A stretch of 46,740 nucleotides of DNA from an uncultured Clostridia bacterium (lineage in GTDB: Bacteria > Bacillota > Clostridia > UBA1381), in assembly GCA_944391225.1 (NCBI GenBank), contig CALXSS010000009.1:1-46740 (forward strand), given 5' to 3'. The notes below the pieces were generated by a model. The model worked only from the letters and a program-made list of their open reading frames with translations. It did not search any database and had not been told where the DNA came from. This document shows, one piece after another, positions 1 to 8,538 of this stretch; the first letter of the stretch is position 1, and each line of letters begins with the position of its first letter. A program made the translations under genes and the position numbers.

Positions 1-32
1 CGGAGAAAAATCATTATAAATTGAGTAAAAAA

Positions 33-73
33 AGCCGCATAAAACCTAAGAATTTAGAGTTTTACAATCGGCT
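33..73 (+). promoter_or_regulatory. Leader hairpin upstream of the zinc-ribbon gene
   Basis: Three nested complementary segments are visible: AGCCG (33-37) with CGGCT (69-73), AAAAC (41-45) with GTTTT (59-63), and CTAA (46-49) with TTAG (54-57). No T-run follows directly, so it is not a simple terminator. It lies 18 bases before the ribosome binding site of the next gene and may be a 5' UTR stem. The upstream promoter is not clear, and the feature is close to the window edge. Confidence 0.35.
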
Positions 74-105
74 ATAAATATAGAAACAGAAAGGAGAAAG
101 TGGGT

Positions 106-1227
106 ATGAAATGTAGTGTATGCGGTTCGGAGCTTGAATCCGGATCAATAATATGTAAATACTGTGGTAATCCGGTAAGAGAAGCGGATATGACTTTGCA
201 GTCGGAACAGGCAGATAGTGATGCTGTATATTGCAGCAAATGTGGCAAGGTTCTCGACCCGTTCACACATAAATGCAGCAGCTGCGAGGGAGAGAAAGTC
301 AAAAGAGTGTGCGGCAAATGCGGCAGGGAACTTGATCCTGTAACGCAGAAATGTCCGGTCTGTGACGCGGTGCAGAGGTATTGCAGCAAATGCGGCAGGG
401 AACTTGATCCTCTCGCACAAAAATGTCCGATATGTGATAGTGAGCCGGAGAAGCCAAGATATTTTGGCAGCGGTCAAAATGATGAATACGAATATGACGA
501 CGAATATGATGAGTACGAAGATGACGGATATGAGGAGGCGCCGCGTTATAAGAAAGCCTATGACGTGACACATATACCGAGGATAAAAGGGGTGAAGATA
601 AATATGTCAGGCAAAAAAGGAAAAAGTTCTAAAAAGGGAAAAAAGAAAAAGAATACAGCGCTCGTGGTAACTTTGTCGGTTGCAGGAATGGTAGCTCTTT
701 TCGCGCTGACATTTCTGATATTTTTTCATTTGCTGGGCGGAAGCTTTACAGAGGAAGCGGCAGAGTCTCCGTCGCCCACAGCGACAGTAACAGCATCGCC
801 GTCGCCATCTCCATCACCGACGCCAACACCTTCGCCAAAGCCAACAAAAGCGCCTACTCCGGCGCCCGCGAAAAAAACACAGGCTCCGTCAAAGAAGCCG
901 ACAGAAGCGCCTGCAGCTAAGCCGGAGAGCACGCATTCTGCACCGGTGACAGATGGCAAATATGCGTATCCGAGCGACAGCCGGATAATCACTCGTGACG
1001 AGCTGGAGGGTATGACAAGGCAGGAAATAAAGATAATCTTGAACGAGATATATGCACGCCACGGATATACATTCAATGATGATGATCTGGTGGAATATTT
1101 TGAGTCAAAAACCTGGTATACGCCTACTGAAAGCGACCTTGACGAGGTGAACAGGATGCTGAATGATTTTGAGGCGGAAAACAGAGATATAATAGTAGAA
1201 TATCAGACCGAACAGGGCTGGAGATAA
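106..1227 (+). CDS. Zinc-ribbon membrane protein with C-terminal YARHG domain
   Basis: This 373-residue protein starts with four consecutive zinc ribbons (first cysteines at 3, 6, 17 and 20; three further CxxC...CxxC units to about residue 112). A stretch rich in Asp, Glu and Tyr and a Lys-rich patch follow, then one membrane segment (about 185-210) and a long Pro/Ser/Thr linker. The C-terminal domain contains the YARHG motif (ILNEIYARHGYTF), a fold found in extracellular parts of bacterial surface proteins. The predicted topology is zinc ribbons inside, YARHG domain outside. I chose ATG 106 over GTG 100 because AAGGAG at 91-96 is nine bases from the ATG and only three from the GTG. The molecular role is unknown; sensing or envelope assembly is a guess. 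The gene ends at a bidirectional terminator. Confidence 0.85.
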   Translation: MKCSVCGSELESGSIICKYCGNPVREADMTLQSEQADSDAVYCSKCGKVLDPFTHKCSSCEGEKVKRVCGKCGRELDPVTQKCPVCDAVQRYCSKCGRELDPLAQKCPICDSEPEKPRYFGSGQNDEYEYDDEYDEYEDDGYEEAPRYKKAYDVTHIPRIKGVKINMSGKKGKSSKKGKKKKNTALVVTLSVAGMVALFALTFLIFFHLLGGSFTEEAAESPSPTATVTASPSPSPSPTPTPSPKPTKAPTPAPAKKTQAPSKKPTEAPAAKPESTHSAPVTDGKYAYPSDSRIITRDELEGMTRQEIKIILNEIYARHGYTFNDDDLVEYFESKTWYTPTESDLDEVNRMLNDFEAENRDIIVEYQTEQGWR

Positions 1228-1234
1228 AAAACGC

Positions 1235-1310
1235 GCACCCGCGGAGCGCTGTGTACCTCTACTGTAACAAGGCAGTAATAAGGTACTCAGAGCTTAGCGG
1301 GTGCATTTTT
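1235..1310. terminator. Bidirectional terminator between convergent genes
   Basis: GCACCCGC (1235-1242) pairs with GCGGGTGC (1297-1304), and TACCT with AGGTA extends an imperfect long stem. An inner ACTG/CAGT pair sits in the loop. A T-run follows on the plus strand (1306-1311) and an A-run (1226-1231) gives a T-run on the minus strand, so it can serve both flanking genes. Confidence 0.8.
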
Positions 1311-1333
1311 TATGGATAGAATATGTTAAATTG

Positions 1334-2668
1334 TCAGAGCGGCGGATCGCATCTTGAACAGGGCAGGTATTTCTTCCGCGCCTCTGAAAGCGAGACGGGA
1401 ATTTTGCTGCTGCCAAGATAGCCGCAATTCTCGCGATGATACATCGCCCCTGTTTTGGTGATATATACAGTTTCATTTGCTGTATTCCGGGCGGATGGAA
1501 CAGTAATGCTGTTTCCGTCAGAGCTAATAATTATGGTGCCGTCAATATCGGTCCGAAAAACCGTTGCGCCGAAGCTTTGCAGCCTGTCGATAACAATATT
1601 TGAGGGATGACCATAGCTGTTGTTCGCGCCAACGGAGATCACGGCATATTCAGGAGTAGCCCGTTCAAGAAAAGAATAGGATGTAGACGAATCAGAGCCG
1701 TGATGTCCCACCTTTAAAACATCTGTGTCAATGTCCGCGGTCAGCTCATTTTCTACGAGCTCCTCAGCGTCGCCCATAAACAGAAAATCACTGTCAAGAA
1801 AGGTCATATGTATGACTGCTGAGTAATTGTTTAGATCATCATATTGAGCAGATACGGGCGCAATTATCTCTATTTGGATGCCGTTGGAATTATAGATCTC
1901 AGTGCCCGCTTTTGCCGGGGTGATAGTCAGTGAGCTTGCCGAGACGGATTCTAAAACATCTCTGTATGTTGCGGTGTCAGCTTGAACTGTGGGCATGTAT
2001 AATTTTTCAACATTAAAGCAGTCAATAACATCATCAAGCCCGCCAATATGATCCTCGTGAGGATGAGTGCCGACAACATAGTCAAGAGTATCTATGCCAA
2101 GGGCGCTAATATAACCTGTAACAAATTCACCACTGCTGTTTTTTCCGGCATCAATAAGCATATTTTCGTTGTTGGGCAGCTGAATAAGTATGGAGTCCGC
2201 CTGTCCAACATCAAGGAAATGAACTGTGAGATCTCTGCAGGGCATGTCTGCGCCGTCAGCTATGAAAACGGTCTTAGTGGAGTCCTGCCAGCCCACATAG
2301 CAGCCAAAGCTCTCAGCAATGAATCTAACCGGAACGAGAGTGCTGTCATTTACTATCTTTGCGGGAGCGTCAAGAGCAGCCTCAGCTCCGTTCACAAGTG
2401 CCGTATCAGCGCCTATTGTAAGAGAAATACTCGTATCGCTGCGAGAGGCAGTCACGGTTTTTGAGGGATCGTCCCATTCAACAGCCGCCCCGAGCGATTC
2501 AAAAATAGCGCGCAGCGGCACAAGCGTCCGCCCGTTTTCGATAATAGGAGGCTGTTCCGCCATAACGGAAGTATTGTTTACTTTTATATTTACCGGCTGT
2601 TCCGCCAATGCCGGCACAGCTGCAAAAAACAGCAGCGCTGCCGGCAGAAGCTTGAATGATCTATACAT
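1334..2668 (-). CDS. Secreted ComEC-like metallo-beta-lactamase-fold hydrolase with copper amine oxidase N-terminal-like domain
   Basis: The 444-residue product has a signal peptide (Lys, hydrophobic core, cleavage near VPALA-EQ). It then carries a copper amine oxidase N-like (stalk) domain at about 25-140, with the repeated TLVP(L/V)R motif. A metallo-beta-lactamase fold of the ComEC/Rec2 type follows: HFLDVGQADSILI, the metal motif HPHEDHIGG, GHHGSDSSTS and SYGHP. ComEC-type domains are linked to DNA uptake, and stand-alone secreted versions are common in Clostridia with unproven substrates. The last ~45 residues (VYITKTGAMYHRENCGYL to PCSRCDPP) hold four-residue-type metal ligands, one His and three Cys, and look like a small metal-binding tail. 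The gene is monocistronic, with its own promoter at 2705-2733 and AAAGGA nine bases before ATG. Confidence 0.88.
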   Translation of the reverse strand: MYRSFKLLPAALLFFAAVPALAEQPVNIKVNNTSVMAEQPPIIENGRTLVPLRAIFESLGAAVEWDDPSKTVTASRSDTSISLTIGADTALVNGAEAALDAPAKIVNDSTLVPVRFIAESFGCYVGWQDSTKTVFIADGADMPCRDLTVHFLDVGQADSILIQLPNNENMLIDAGKNSSGEFVTGYISALGIDTLDYVVGTHPHEDHIGGLDDVIDCFNVEKLYMPTVQADTATYRDVLESVSASSLTITPAKAGTEIYNSNGIQIEIIAPVSAQYDDLNNYSAVIHMTFLDSDFLFMGDAEELVENELTADIDTDVLKVGHHGSDSSTSYSFLERATPEYAVISVGANNSYGHPSNIVIDRLQSFGATVFRTDIDGTIIISSDGNSITVPSARNTANETVYITKTGAMYHRENCGYLGSSKIPVSLSEARKKYLPCSRCDPPL

Positions 2669-2704
2669 ACCTAATGTTCCTTTCGTTTGTATATCTATGG
2701 TATT

Positions 2705-2733
2705 ATTATACTATTAGTTTCCTGAAAATTCAA
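2705..2733 (-). promoter_or_regulatory. Promoter of the secreted metallo-hydrolase
   Basis: Read on the minus strand, TTGAAT (2733-2728) and TATAAT (2710-2705) are separated by exactly 17 bases. The start codon lies about 37 bases downstream of the -10 box. Confidence 0.75.
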
Positions 2734-2937
2734 GATAAATAATTAAATATACAGCTGATATGCAGTTGAGCAGGCATTCTGTCAGAGATGCGGCTTTAGA
2801 GGTGATTTATAAACAGAAATACTGTTCTTTTTTTTCTTATGGCTCAACAGAGCCAAATTATTAACATAATTATATCAAACAAAGCAGGTAAAAAGGGCAA
2901 TTCGCAGAAAAAAATCAGAAAAATCGGAATAATATAA
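2734..2937. other. AT-rich intergenic stretch with two small hairpins
   Basis: No open frame with a ribosome binding site is seen here. Two small inverted repeats are present: AACAG/CTGTT (2812-2826) followed by a T-rich run, and GGCTC/GAGCC (2841-2854). The first resembles a short terminator on the plus strand, but no gene precedes it. It otherwise separates two divergent promoters. Confidence 0.4.
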
Positions 2938-2966
2938 GTGACAAAATAAAAAAGATATGATATAAT
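2938..2966 (+). promoter_or_regulatory. Promoter of the first LuxR/MalT-type regulator
   Basis: GTGACA (2938-2943) and a perfect TATAAT (2961-2966) are 17 bases apart. The GTG start is about 75 bases downstream, with GGAGGAG at 3031-3037. Confidence 0.65.
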
Positions 2967-3042
2967 TATGATAAGGGATTATGATAGAGCCGGAAATAAC
3001 GAGGGATAAGGGAATGAAATACAGGAATACGGAGGAGTAACA

Positions 3043-5400
3043 GTGGATAACAACGTTGTAATACGAAGCTCGCATATAGATAGAATAACCAACCGTATCA
3101 GAGATAAAAAAGCGGCATATTTCTGCGCATATACAGGGTCGGGAAAAACAACGCTGATAAAACAGTATATGGAAAATAAAAAAAGGAAATATGCTTATTT
3201 ATCCTGCCGTGATGAGGATTTCAGCAATAGACTGAAGATAGAGACCGCTAATGGGACCAGGCATATCGTGATAGACGATGTGCAGGAGGGCGGTAAATAC
3301 ATGTATGAGATAACTACAGCTATATGTGAAAGCAGAAAAGAAACAAGGTATTATATTATAGGCAGAAGCAGGATACCTGAGTATTTGATGCCATTTTCTA
3401 TTGCTGATGTTATGGTCGATTTTGACCAGAAATTTTTCGCATTCACTGCTGAGGAAATACAGGAAATATTTATTAGGAATGGTAAAAGCATATCTATTTC
3501 CACCGCTTCCAAAATAAAAGCAGACACCGGCGGATGGGTACTGGCAGTACTGGTCTATGTAAATAATTATGAGGAGAATAGGGCATATTCAGATATTAAC
3601 CGAATGTGCACAAGAGATGTTTTTGAGTATTTCAATGAGAGATTATGGATGCAGTTCAGTGAAGGACTGAGAAATATGATGATAAGGATCGGTCATCTTT
3701 CTGAATTTACAATAGATCAGGCAAAGAAAATATCAGGAGAAACTGAGGCGGAAAAACATGTGGCAGAGGCAGAAACACTTGGAAGCTTTATAAAAAAAGG
3801 AAACGATAACGTGTATTATGTCGAGGCATTGGTTAATGAGTATCTAAAATGGAAGCAGAGAACTGAATATACAAAAGAATTCAGAAACGACTTTTATAAA
3901 AGAACGGCAGAATATTTCGAGGGGATTTGCGACATACCAAATGCCGTAAAATATTACGGAATGTCAGAAGCCAACGACAAGGTAGTGCAGCTCCTGGAAG
4001 AAAATGCTGAAAAGCACGAGGGGAACGGCAACTTCTATAAGCTGAAAGATTATTATACCGCTTTGCCGGATGATTATGTTGGAAAAAAGCCCGCGCTTAT
4101 CAGCGCGCTTAGTATGGTGTATTCTATATCAGGGGATCCGGAAAAAAGTGAAGAATACAGAAAAAGACTTGAAACATATGTGCGCCTTACAGAGGATAAA
4201 GATAAGCGAAAGGAAGCAATGGGGAAGCTTGCATATTTAAATATTGTGCTTGCTCATCGTGGAATCAAAGATTTGGATGAGCTTATAAAAGCATATTCAA
4301 CATCAGTAGTAAGAGGCGTTATCACATTGCAGGAGTTTGGTATAACCGGAAATATGCCAAGCGTGATGAATGGCGGGAAGGATCTTTGCGCATGGACAAA
4401 GAGAGAGCGAACAATGTATCGAACTCTCAAGTCGCCCGTTTCGATAGTGATGGGCAAAAGAAGCAATGGAGCTGCCGAGATAGCTCTTGGAGAAAGTCTG
4501 TTTGAAAAAAGCATGGACGGTAATTATGCAGAGGCGCTCATATTAGCTAATTCCGGTTACTATGAGGGGGAGCAGGCAGGCAATATACAGCTTCAGTTTG
4601 CGGCATTGGCAGTGATCTCCCGTATTTATACCGCGTTAGGAAAGCCTGAATCGGCAGTTGCGGCAATAGATAAGCTCATGGGGCGCGTAAGTAAAACAGA
4701 TGAAATATACAAAAATATTGAGGCGTTTCGGGTCTATTTATCTATGCTTATAGGCGAAAGCAAAGCAGTGAACGCATGGTTTGAAAAGAAGGCTCCGGAC
4801 GAAAACGATGGTTTTTATATCATGGATAGATACAGGTATATCGTTAAGATACGAATATATATCATAAAAGGTATGTATGATGAGGCGTTATCGTTGTTGA
4901 GCCGTATCGAGCAGTATATTAACAGCTATGAAAGATTTTATCTGTATATTGATGTGCTCATATTGAAATCCATACTGTATTACCGTATGAAAAACGAGGA
5001 TTGGAGAGGGATTTTCTCCGACACTGTGGAAAAATGCAGAGAATATGGTTTTATACGTGCAATAGCAAGGTACGGTAATAGTATATATGATTTGCTTTCT
5101 GCATTAGAGTCTGAACCGGATGACGACTATGTAAAAGAGCTGATGATAAGATCCAAAAGACAGGCTTTGTATTATCCGAATTATATGAAAGCGGAAAAAA
5201 GCAAGGACTATGGGTTGACAGACAGTGAAAAAACGGTGTTGAAGCTTGTGTGTGACGGGCTGTCAAATGAAGAGATAGCAAGGCTTACAGACGTTGCGGT
5301 CCGCACGGTTAAGTTCCATCTTAGCAATATATATACGAAGCTGAATGTCCGTGGAAGAACAGCGGCTATTAATCTATGTTACAGTAACGGAATACTATAG
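3043..5400 (+). CDS. LAL-family (MalT-like) ATP-binding LuxR-type transcription regulator
   Basis: The 785-residue protein has the MalT/LAL architecture. An N-terminal ATPase has Walker A TGSGKTT at residues 31-37 and a Walker B-like IVIDDVQ near 76. A long all-helical middle probably contains TPR-like repeats, and a C-terminal LuxR helix-turn-helix covers about 720-785 (LTDSEKTVLKLVCDGLSNEE, VRTVKFHLSNIYTKL). Such proteins are ATP-dependent activators switched by an inducer. GTG is the start, with GGAGGAG five bases upstream. An unbroken paralogous frame of identical length follows 35 bases later, so the two arose by tandem duplication. No obvious regulated operon is adjacent, and the inducer cannot be told from sequence. 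Confidence 0.9.
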   Translation: MDNNVVIRSSHIDRITNRIRDKKAAYFCAYTGSGKTTLIKQYMENKKRKYAYLSCRDEDFSNRLKIETANGTRHIVIDDVQEGGKYMYEITTAICESRKETRYYIIGRSRIPEYLMPFSIADVMVDFDQKFFAFTAEEIQEIFIRNGKSISISTASKIKADTGGWVLAVLVYVNNYEENRAYSDINRMCTRDVFEYFNERLWMQFSEGLRNMMIRIGHLSEFTIDQAKKISGETEAEKHVAEAETLGSFIKKGNDNVYYVEALVNEYLKWKQRTEYTKEFRNDFYKRTAEYFEGICDIPNAVKYYGMSEANDKVVQLLEENAEKHEGNGNFYKLKDYYTALPDDYVGKKPALISALSMVYSISGDPEKSEEYRKRLETYVRLTEDKDKRKEAMGKLAYLNIVLAHRGIKDLDELIKAYSTSVVRGVITLQEFGITGNMPSVMNGGKDLCAWTKRERTMYRTLKSPVSIVMGKRSNGAAEIALGESLFEKSMDGNYAEALILANSGYYEGEQAGNIQLQFAALAVISRIYTALGKPESAVAAIDKLMGRVSKTDEIYKNIEAFRVYLSMLIGESKAVNAWFEKKAPDENDGFYIMDRYRYIVKIRIYIIKGMYDEALSLLSRIEQYINSYERFYLYIDVLILKSILYYRMKNEDWRGIFSDTVEKCREYGFIRAIARYGNSIYDLLSALESEPDDDYVKELMIRSKRQALYYPNYMKAEKSKDYGLTDSEKTVLKLVCDGLSNEEIARLTDVAVRTVKFHLSNIYTKLNVRGRTAAINLCYSNGIL

Positions 5401-5435
5401 CATGATTTACAATGCAAAAAGCAGAGGTGATGATT

Positions 5436-7794
5436 GTGGACAAAGAAGAAATATTGCGTACAGCACAGATAAATAAGATCAAAGAGGATATGCAGAACAA
5501 AAAGGCTGCGTATTTCAGCGCGCATACAGGCTGGGGCAAAACAACTTTGATGAAACAGTATTTTGATTACACCGGTCAGGAATATGAGTATCTGAGCTGT
5601 ACAGATAAAGATTTTGGAAGAAAGCTTAACAGCGCGTTAAATGGGAAAAATAAAAATATAGTTATAGACGATATTCAAAATGGAGAGGAGGTATATTGTC
5701 TGATAACAGACGCCCTAAACAAGTGCGGCAGTGATACAAAGTTCTATATGCTTGGCAGGAGAGTTTTGCCGCAGTTTCTCAAGCCGTATTATATAACGGG
5801 CATGATGATAAGCTATGAATATGATTTTTATGCGCTCAATGCTGACGAGATAGAGGAGCTGTTTGAAAAAATGGGCAAAAGCGTAAGCCGCGATATAGCA
5901 GATTGGTTGGCAGTAAACACAGGTGGCTGGCTTTTGGGGATAAGGGTGTTTGTAAAGAACTATGAGCAAGGTGCGGATATAGAAAAAGTATTCAATAGAA
6001 CAAGGCATGATATATATAAGATTTTTGATGAACGTCTTTGGGCGAGATTCAGTGATGATATGCGGAAGTTCATGATACAGATAGGACATCTTTCGGAATT
6101 TACAATAGAGGAAGCGCAAATGCTCAGCGGGCAGAGTGATGTTAATGATGTTTTAAAAAAGATATTAGGAATAGGAAACTTTATTAAATGGTCGCCGAGC
6201 GGCAAATATGAAATAATGGAGCTGTTTAGCTATTATTTGAGCTGGAAACAGAGAACCGAATACCCAAAGTCGTTCCTTGTGCGCCAATATGAGAGCACTG
6301 CCTTGTATTTCGCACTGAACAATGATATAACAAATGCGCTATATTACTATAAGCTTGCGGAAAATCGGGAAAAAGTAGCAGAGCTGCTTTTGAAGAATGC
6401 AGAAAAGCATGCAGGAAACGGATCATTTTATAAGTTGCGGGAATATTATTTTTCTGTTCCGGACAGCATAGTTTATACTTCTCCGGAGCTTATGAGCGCA
6501 TTGAGCATGCTATACTCAATACTATGCGATCCTGACAAGAGCGAGGAATACTATTCAAAGCTTGTTGACTATTTAAAACAGGCAGAAACTAAAGAGCAAA
6601 AAAAAGAATGCTCGTGATAAAATAGCATATCTTGATATAGCGCTTCCACATAGAGGAATAAAGGGATTAGCAGATGTTTTTAGAAAGTATGCTCCGGCAG
6701 CTATGTGCGGTAAGCTGAATGTTCAAAGCATGAGCGTTAGCGGTAACATGCCCGGTATAATCAACGGCGGAAAGGATTTTTGTAAGTGGACAAAAAACGA
6801 TAGGTTGCTGTATAAAATGCTTAAGCAATCAGTGAATTTTGTGCTGGGAAAGGACTGCCGCGGTATTATGGAGATAGCCCTTGGAGAAAGTCTTTTTGAA
6901 AAGAATACAGATTCTAATTATACCGAGGAGCTTACTTTACTTAATTCAGGTTATTATGAGGCAGAGGCTACAGGTAATATGCAGCTGCAATTTGCTGCTC
7001 TTGGTGTTATGGCAAGAATATATGTGGCAGCGGGTAAGCTTAACTATGCCTATAATGCCATTGATAAGCTTAAAGGACGTATATTGCCGAATGAGGAGCT
7101 ATATGGTAATGTGGAAGCGTTTCTTGTTAATCTTTCTATGCTTGACGGGGGTGGAAACGAGGCGGCTGAGTGGTTTGATAATGCTGCTCCTGATGAGAAA
7201 GGCGATTTTTATATCATAGACAGGTATCGCTATTTTACAAAGATAAGGATATATATTGTTAAGCAGATGTATAAGGAAGCTCTTTCTTTGCTGAATAGGG
7301 CAGATGAATACTTTGTCAGATATCAGCGAACTATCTGTCATATGGAGGCGGCAGTATTAAGGGCTGTTATATATTACAGAATGAAAAATATTGCGTGGAA
7401 AACCGAATTGAAAACGGTGCTGAGCTTATGTGAAGAATATGGATACATCAGAATAATAGCGCAATACGGAATAGCTGTGCTCGATATGCTTAAGATGATT
7501 GAAGAAGATGATCCGAATAAGTATCTTGAAATAGTTATATTAAATACAAAAAAGATAGCAGTGCTGTATCCGTTGTTTCTGGAGACGGAAAAGAATATGG
7601 ATTATAATTTTAGTAAAAAAGAGCTGGCGATTTTAAGGCTTATGTGCAGCGGACATACGAACTCAGAAATCGCCTCTATAATAGGCAGCTCAGTAAGGAC
7701 GGTAAAGTATTATCTCAGCACGATATATGAAAAGCTCGGCGTGAAAGGCAGAGCGGGAGCGGTTAATATGTGCTTAAAGCACGGTATAGTATAA
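5436..7794 (+). pseudogene. Second LAL-family regulator, interrupted by a one-base frameshift at an A8 run
   Basis: This is the tandem paralogue of the upstream regulator. The first open part runs from GTG 5436 to a stop at 6615-6617 (393 residues). The second continues in the +1 frame to 7794 with no stop, beginning inside the coding alignment at about 6607. The ATPase part has TGWGKTT and IVIDDIQ; the second part ends in a LuxR helix-turn-helix (KELAILRLMCSGHTNSEIAS). The shift lies at eight A residues (6598-6605). Removing one A restores an ungapped match to the neighbour (KKNARDKIAYL against RKEAMGKLAYL) and gives exactly 785 residues, the neighbour's length. I chose GTG 5436 (ribosome site AGAGGTG at 5423-5429) because the first 27 residues then align without gaps with the paralogue. 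It may be a true pseudogene, a slippage- or phase-controlled gene, or an assembly error. Confidence 0.85.
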
Positions 7795-7800
7795 TTAACA

Positions 7801-8077
7801 TGAGGCTGTTGCCAAACTCAACGAGTTTGGCAACAGCCTTGGGGCGTTAGAAAAATAGTGCAGAACGGACGAAACGAAGGGCGCAGCCCCCTTGCCCGAA
7901 GGCGTACGGGGGTACGTCGAGCGGTGAGTTTCGTTCGTAACATAAAGCGATCTTAATGCTGAAATTTTCATTTATGAAAATTTCCACCTTAAACTTGATA
8001 GCAGTGATCCTTAAAAAATGGCTTATCTGCTTTGTTCTTTTCGCTTTATGTGGTCTGTGAATTTTGCTACAGCCCCA
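7801..8077 (+). mobile_element. MITE-like element with imperfect terminal inverted repeats
   Basis: The left end (TGAGGCTGTTGCCAAACT from 7801) and the reverse complement of the right end (TGGGGCTGTAGCAAAATT, ending at 8077) match at most of about 23 positions. The element is about 277 bases and encodes no protein. Inside are the dispersed repeat copy (7802-7938), a perfect 11-base palindrome arm pair (7961-7971 and 7974-7984), and a perfect 10-base inverted pair CATAAAGCGA (7941-7950) with TCGCTTTATG (8041-8050). I see no convincing target duplication, so mobility is an inference. Confidence 0.4.
7802..7938 (+). repeat. Dispersed structured repeat, copy 1
   Basis: This ~137-base sequence is nearly repeated at 15117-15253. 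It opens with a 17-base perfect stem (AGGCTGTTGCCAAACTC with its complement, 3-base loop). The middle is GC-rich, with a GCC-CGAA-GGC hairpin and a CGTAC/GTACG hairpin. An outer pair ACGAAAC/GTTTCGT encloses the middle. The opening hairpin could also end transcription of the regulator upstream, although no clean T-run follows. Confidence 0.75.
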
Positions 8078-8148
8078 TTCCCGCCGCGCTGATGGATGGC
8101 GGATGCTATCCTATGATCCCCAGTATTTTAAACTAAACTATAAAAAAA

Positions 8149-8188
8149 GAGTGTTCTGAAAGATAATTCATATCCTACAGGAACACTC
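8149..8188 (-). terminator. Terminator of tRNA-Pro
   Basis: GAGTGTTC and GAACACTC form an 8-base stem, followed on the minus strand by seven T (plus-strand A 8142-8148). It lies four bases past the tRNA 3' end. Confidence 0.85.
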
Positions 8189-8192
8189 AATA

Positions 8193-8268
8193 TGGTCGGA
8201 GTGACAGGACTTGAACCTGCGGCATCACGCCCCCCAGACGTGTGCGCTACCAGCTGCGCTACACCCCG
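8193..8268 (-). tRNA. tRNA-Pro(GGG)
   Basis: The 76-base sequence folds as a full cloverleaf: a 7-base acceptor stem (CGGGGTG with CACTCCG, one G-U), D stem GCGC/GCGC, anticodon stem CACGT/GCGTG with loop CTGGGGG, T stem GCAGG/CCTGT, and an encoded CCA. The anticodon is GGG, which reads CCC and CCU proline codons. It has its own promoter and terminator. Confidence 0.95.
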
Positions 8269-8286
8269 ACGATCAACTACCTTACT

Positions 8287-8315
8287 ATTATAGCAAATCA
8301 AGATATATTTGTCAA
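8287..8315 (-). promoter_or_regulatory. Promoter of tRNA-Pro
   Basis: On the minus strand, consensus TTGACA (8315-8310) and consensus TATAAT (8292-8287) are separated by 17 bases, about 18 bases before the tRNA start. This is as strong as expected for a stable RNA. Confidence 0.9.
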
Positions 8316-8358
8316 TAGAAAAATATAAAATTTTTTTATTAAAAGGAACAAATAATTG

Positions 8359-8387
8359 TTGATTTTATTAACAATATAGTATATAAT
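8359..8387 (+). promoter_or_regulatory. Promoter of the DUF805 gene leader
   Basis: TTGATT (8359-8364) and TATAAT (8382-8387) have a 17-base spacer. Transcription would start near 8394, about 145 bases before the start codon. Confidence 0.75.
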
Positions 8388-8397
8388 ATCGGTATGA

Positions 8398-8486
8398 GAA
8401 TGAGTCTTGATCGAAAAAGAATTAAAGATCAAGCATTCGTAAAACAGACATGAATACATATTATTTTAATAAGCTGTCTGTTTTTT
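8398..8486 (+). promoter_or_regulatory. Leader RNA: hairpin plus intrinsic terminator before the DUF805 gene
   Basis: The first stem is GAATG (8398-8402) plus CTTGATC (8406-8412), paired with GATCAAG (8427-8433) plus CATTC (8434-8438), with a 3-base bulge. Six bases on, AACAGACA (8443-8450) pairs with TGTCTGTT (8475-8482) and runs into T6. That is an intrinsic terminator lying between the promoter and the start codon. The layout suits attenuation, a riboswitch, or a small RNA ending here. I do not recognise a known riboswitch core. Confidence 0.6.
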
Positions 8487-8538
8487 GGGGATCGGAGCGA
8501 GCTCCATCATAAAAAATATTTCAGGAGGTATTATATTA

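Noticed and set aside
100..105. GTG start of the zinc-ribbon gene
   Set aside because: The ribosome site would be only three bases away. The ATG six bases later is correctly spaced.
145..573. Long minus-strand frames opposite real genes throughout the window, such as this one opposite the zinc-ribbon gene
   Set aside because: They mirror coding sequence on the other strand, lack ribosome sites, and give low-complexity or unlikely proteins. They are shadows.
2812..2854. A small RNA gene between the metallo-hydrolase and the first regulator
   Set aside because: The two short hairpins are weak and no promoter precedes them on the plus strand.
7802..8077. A CRISPR array or insertion sequence in the repeat region
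   Set aside because: There are no regularly spaced short repeats and no transposase frame. Only two dispersed copies of one longer repeat and inverted ends are present.
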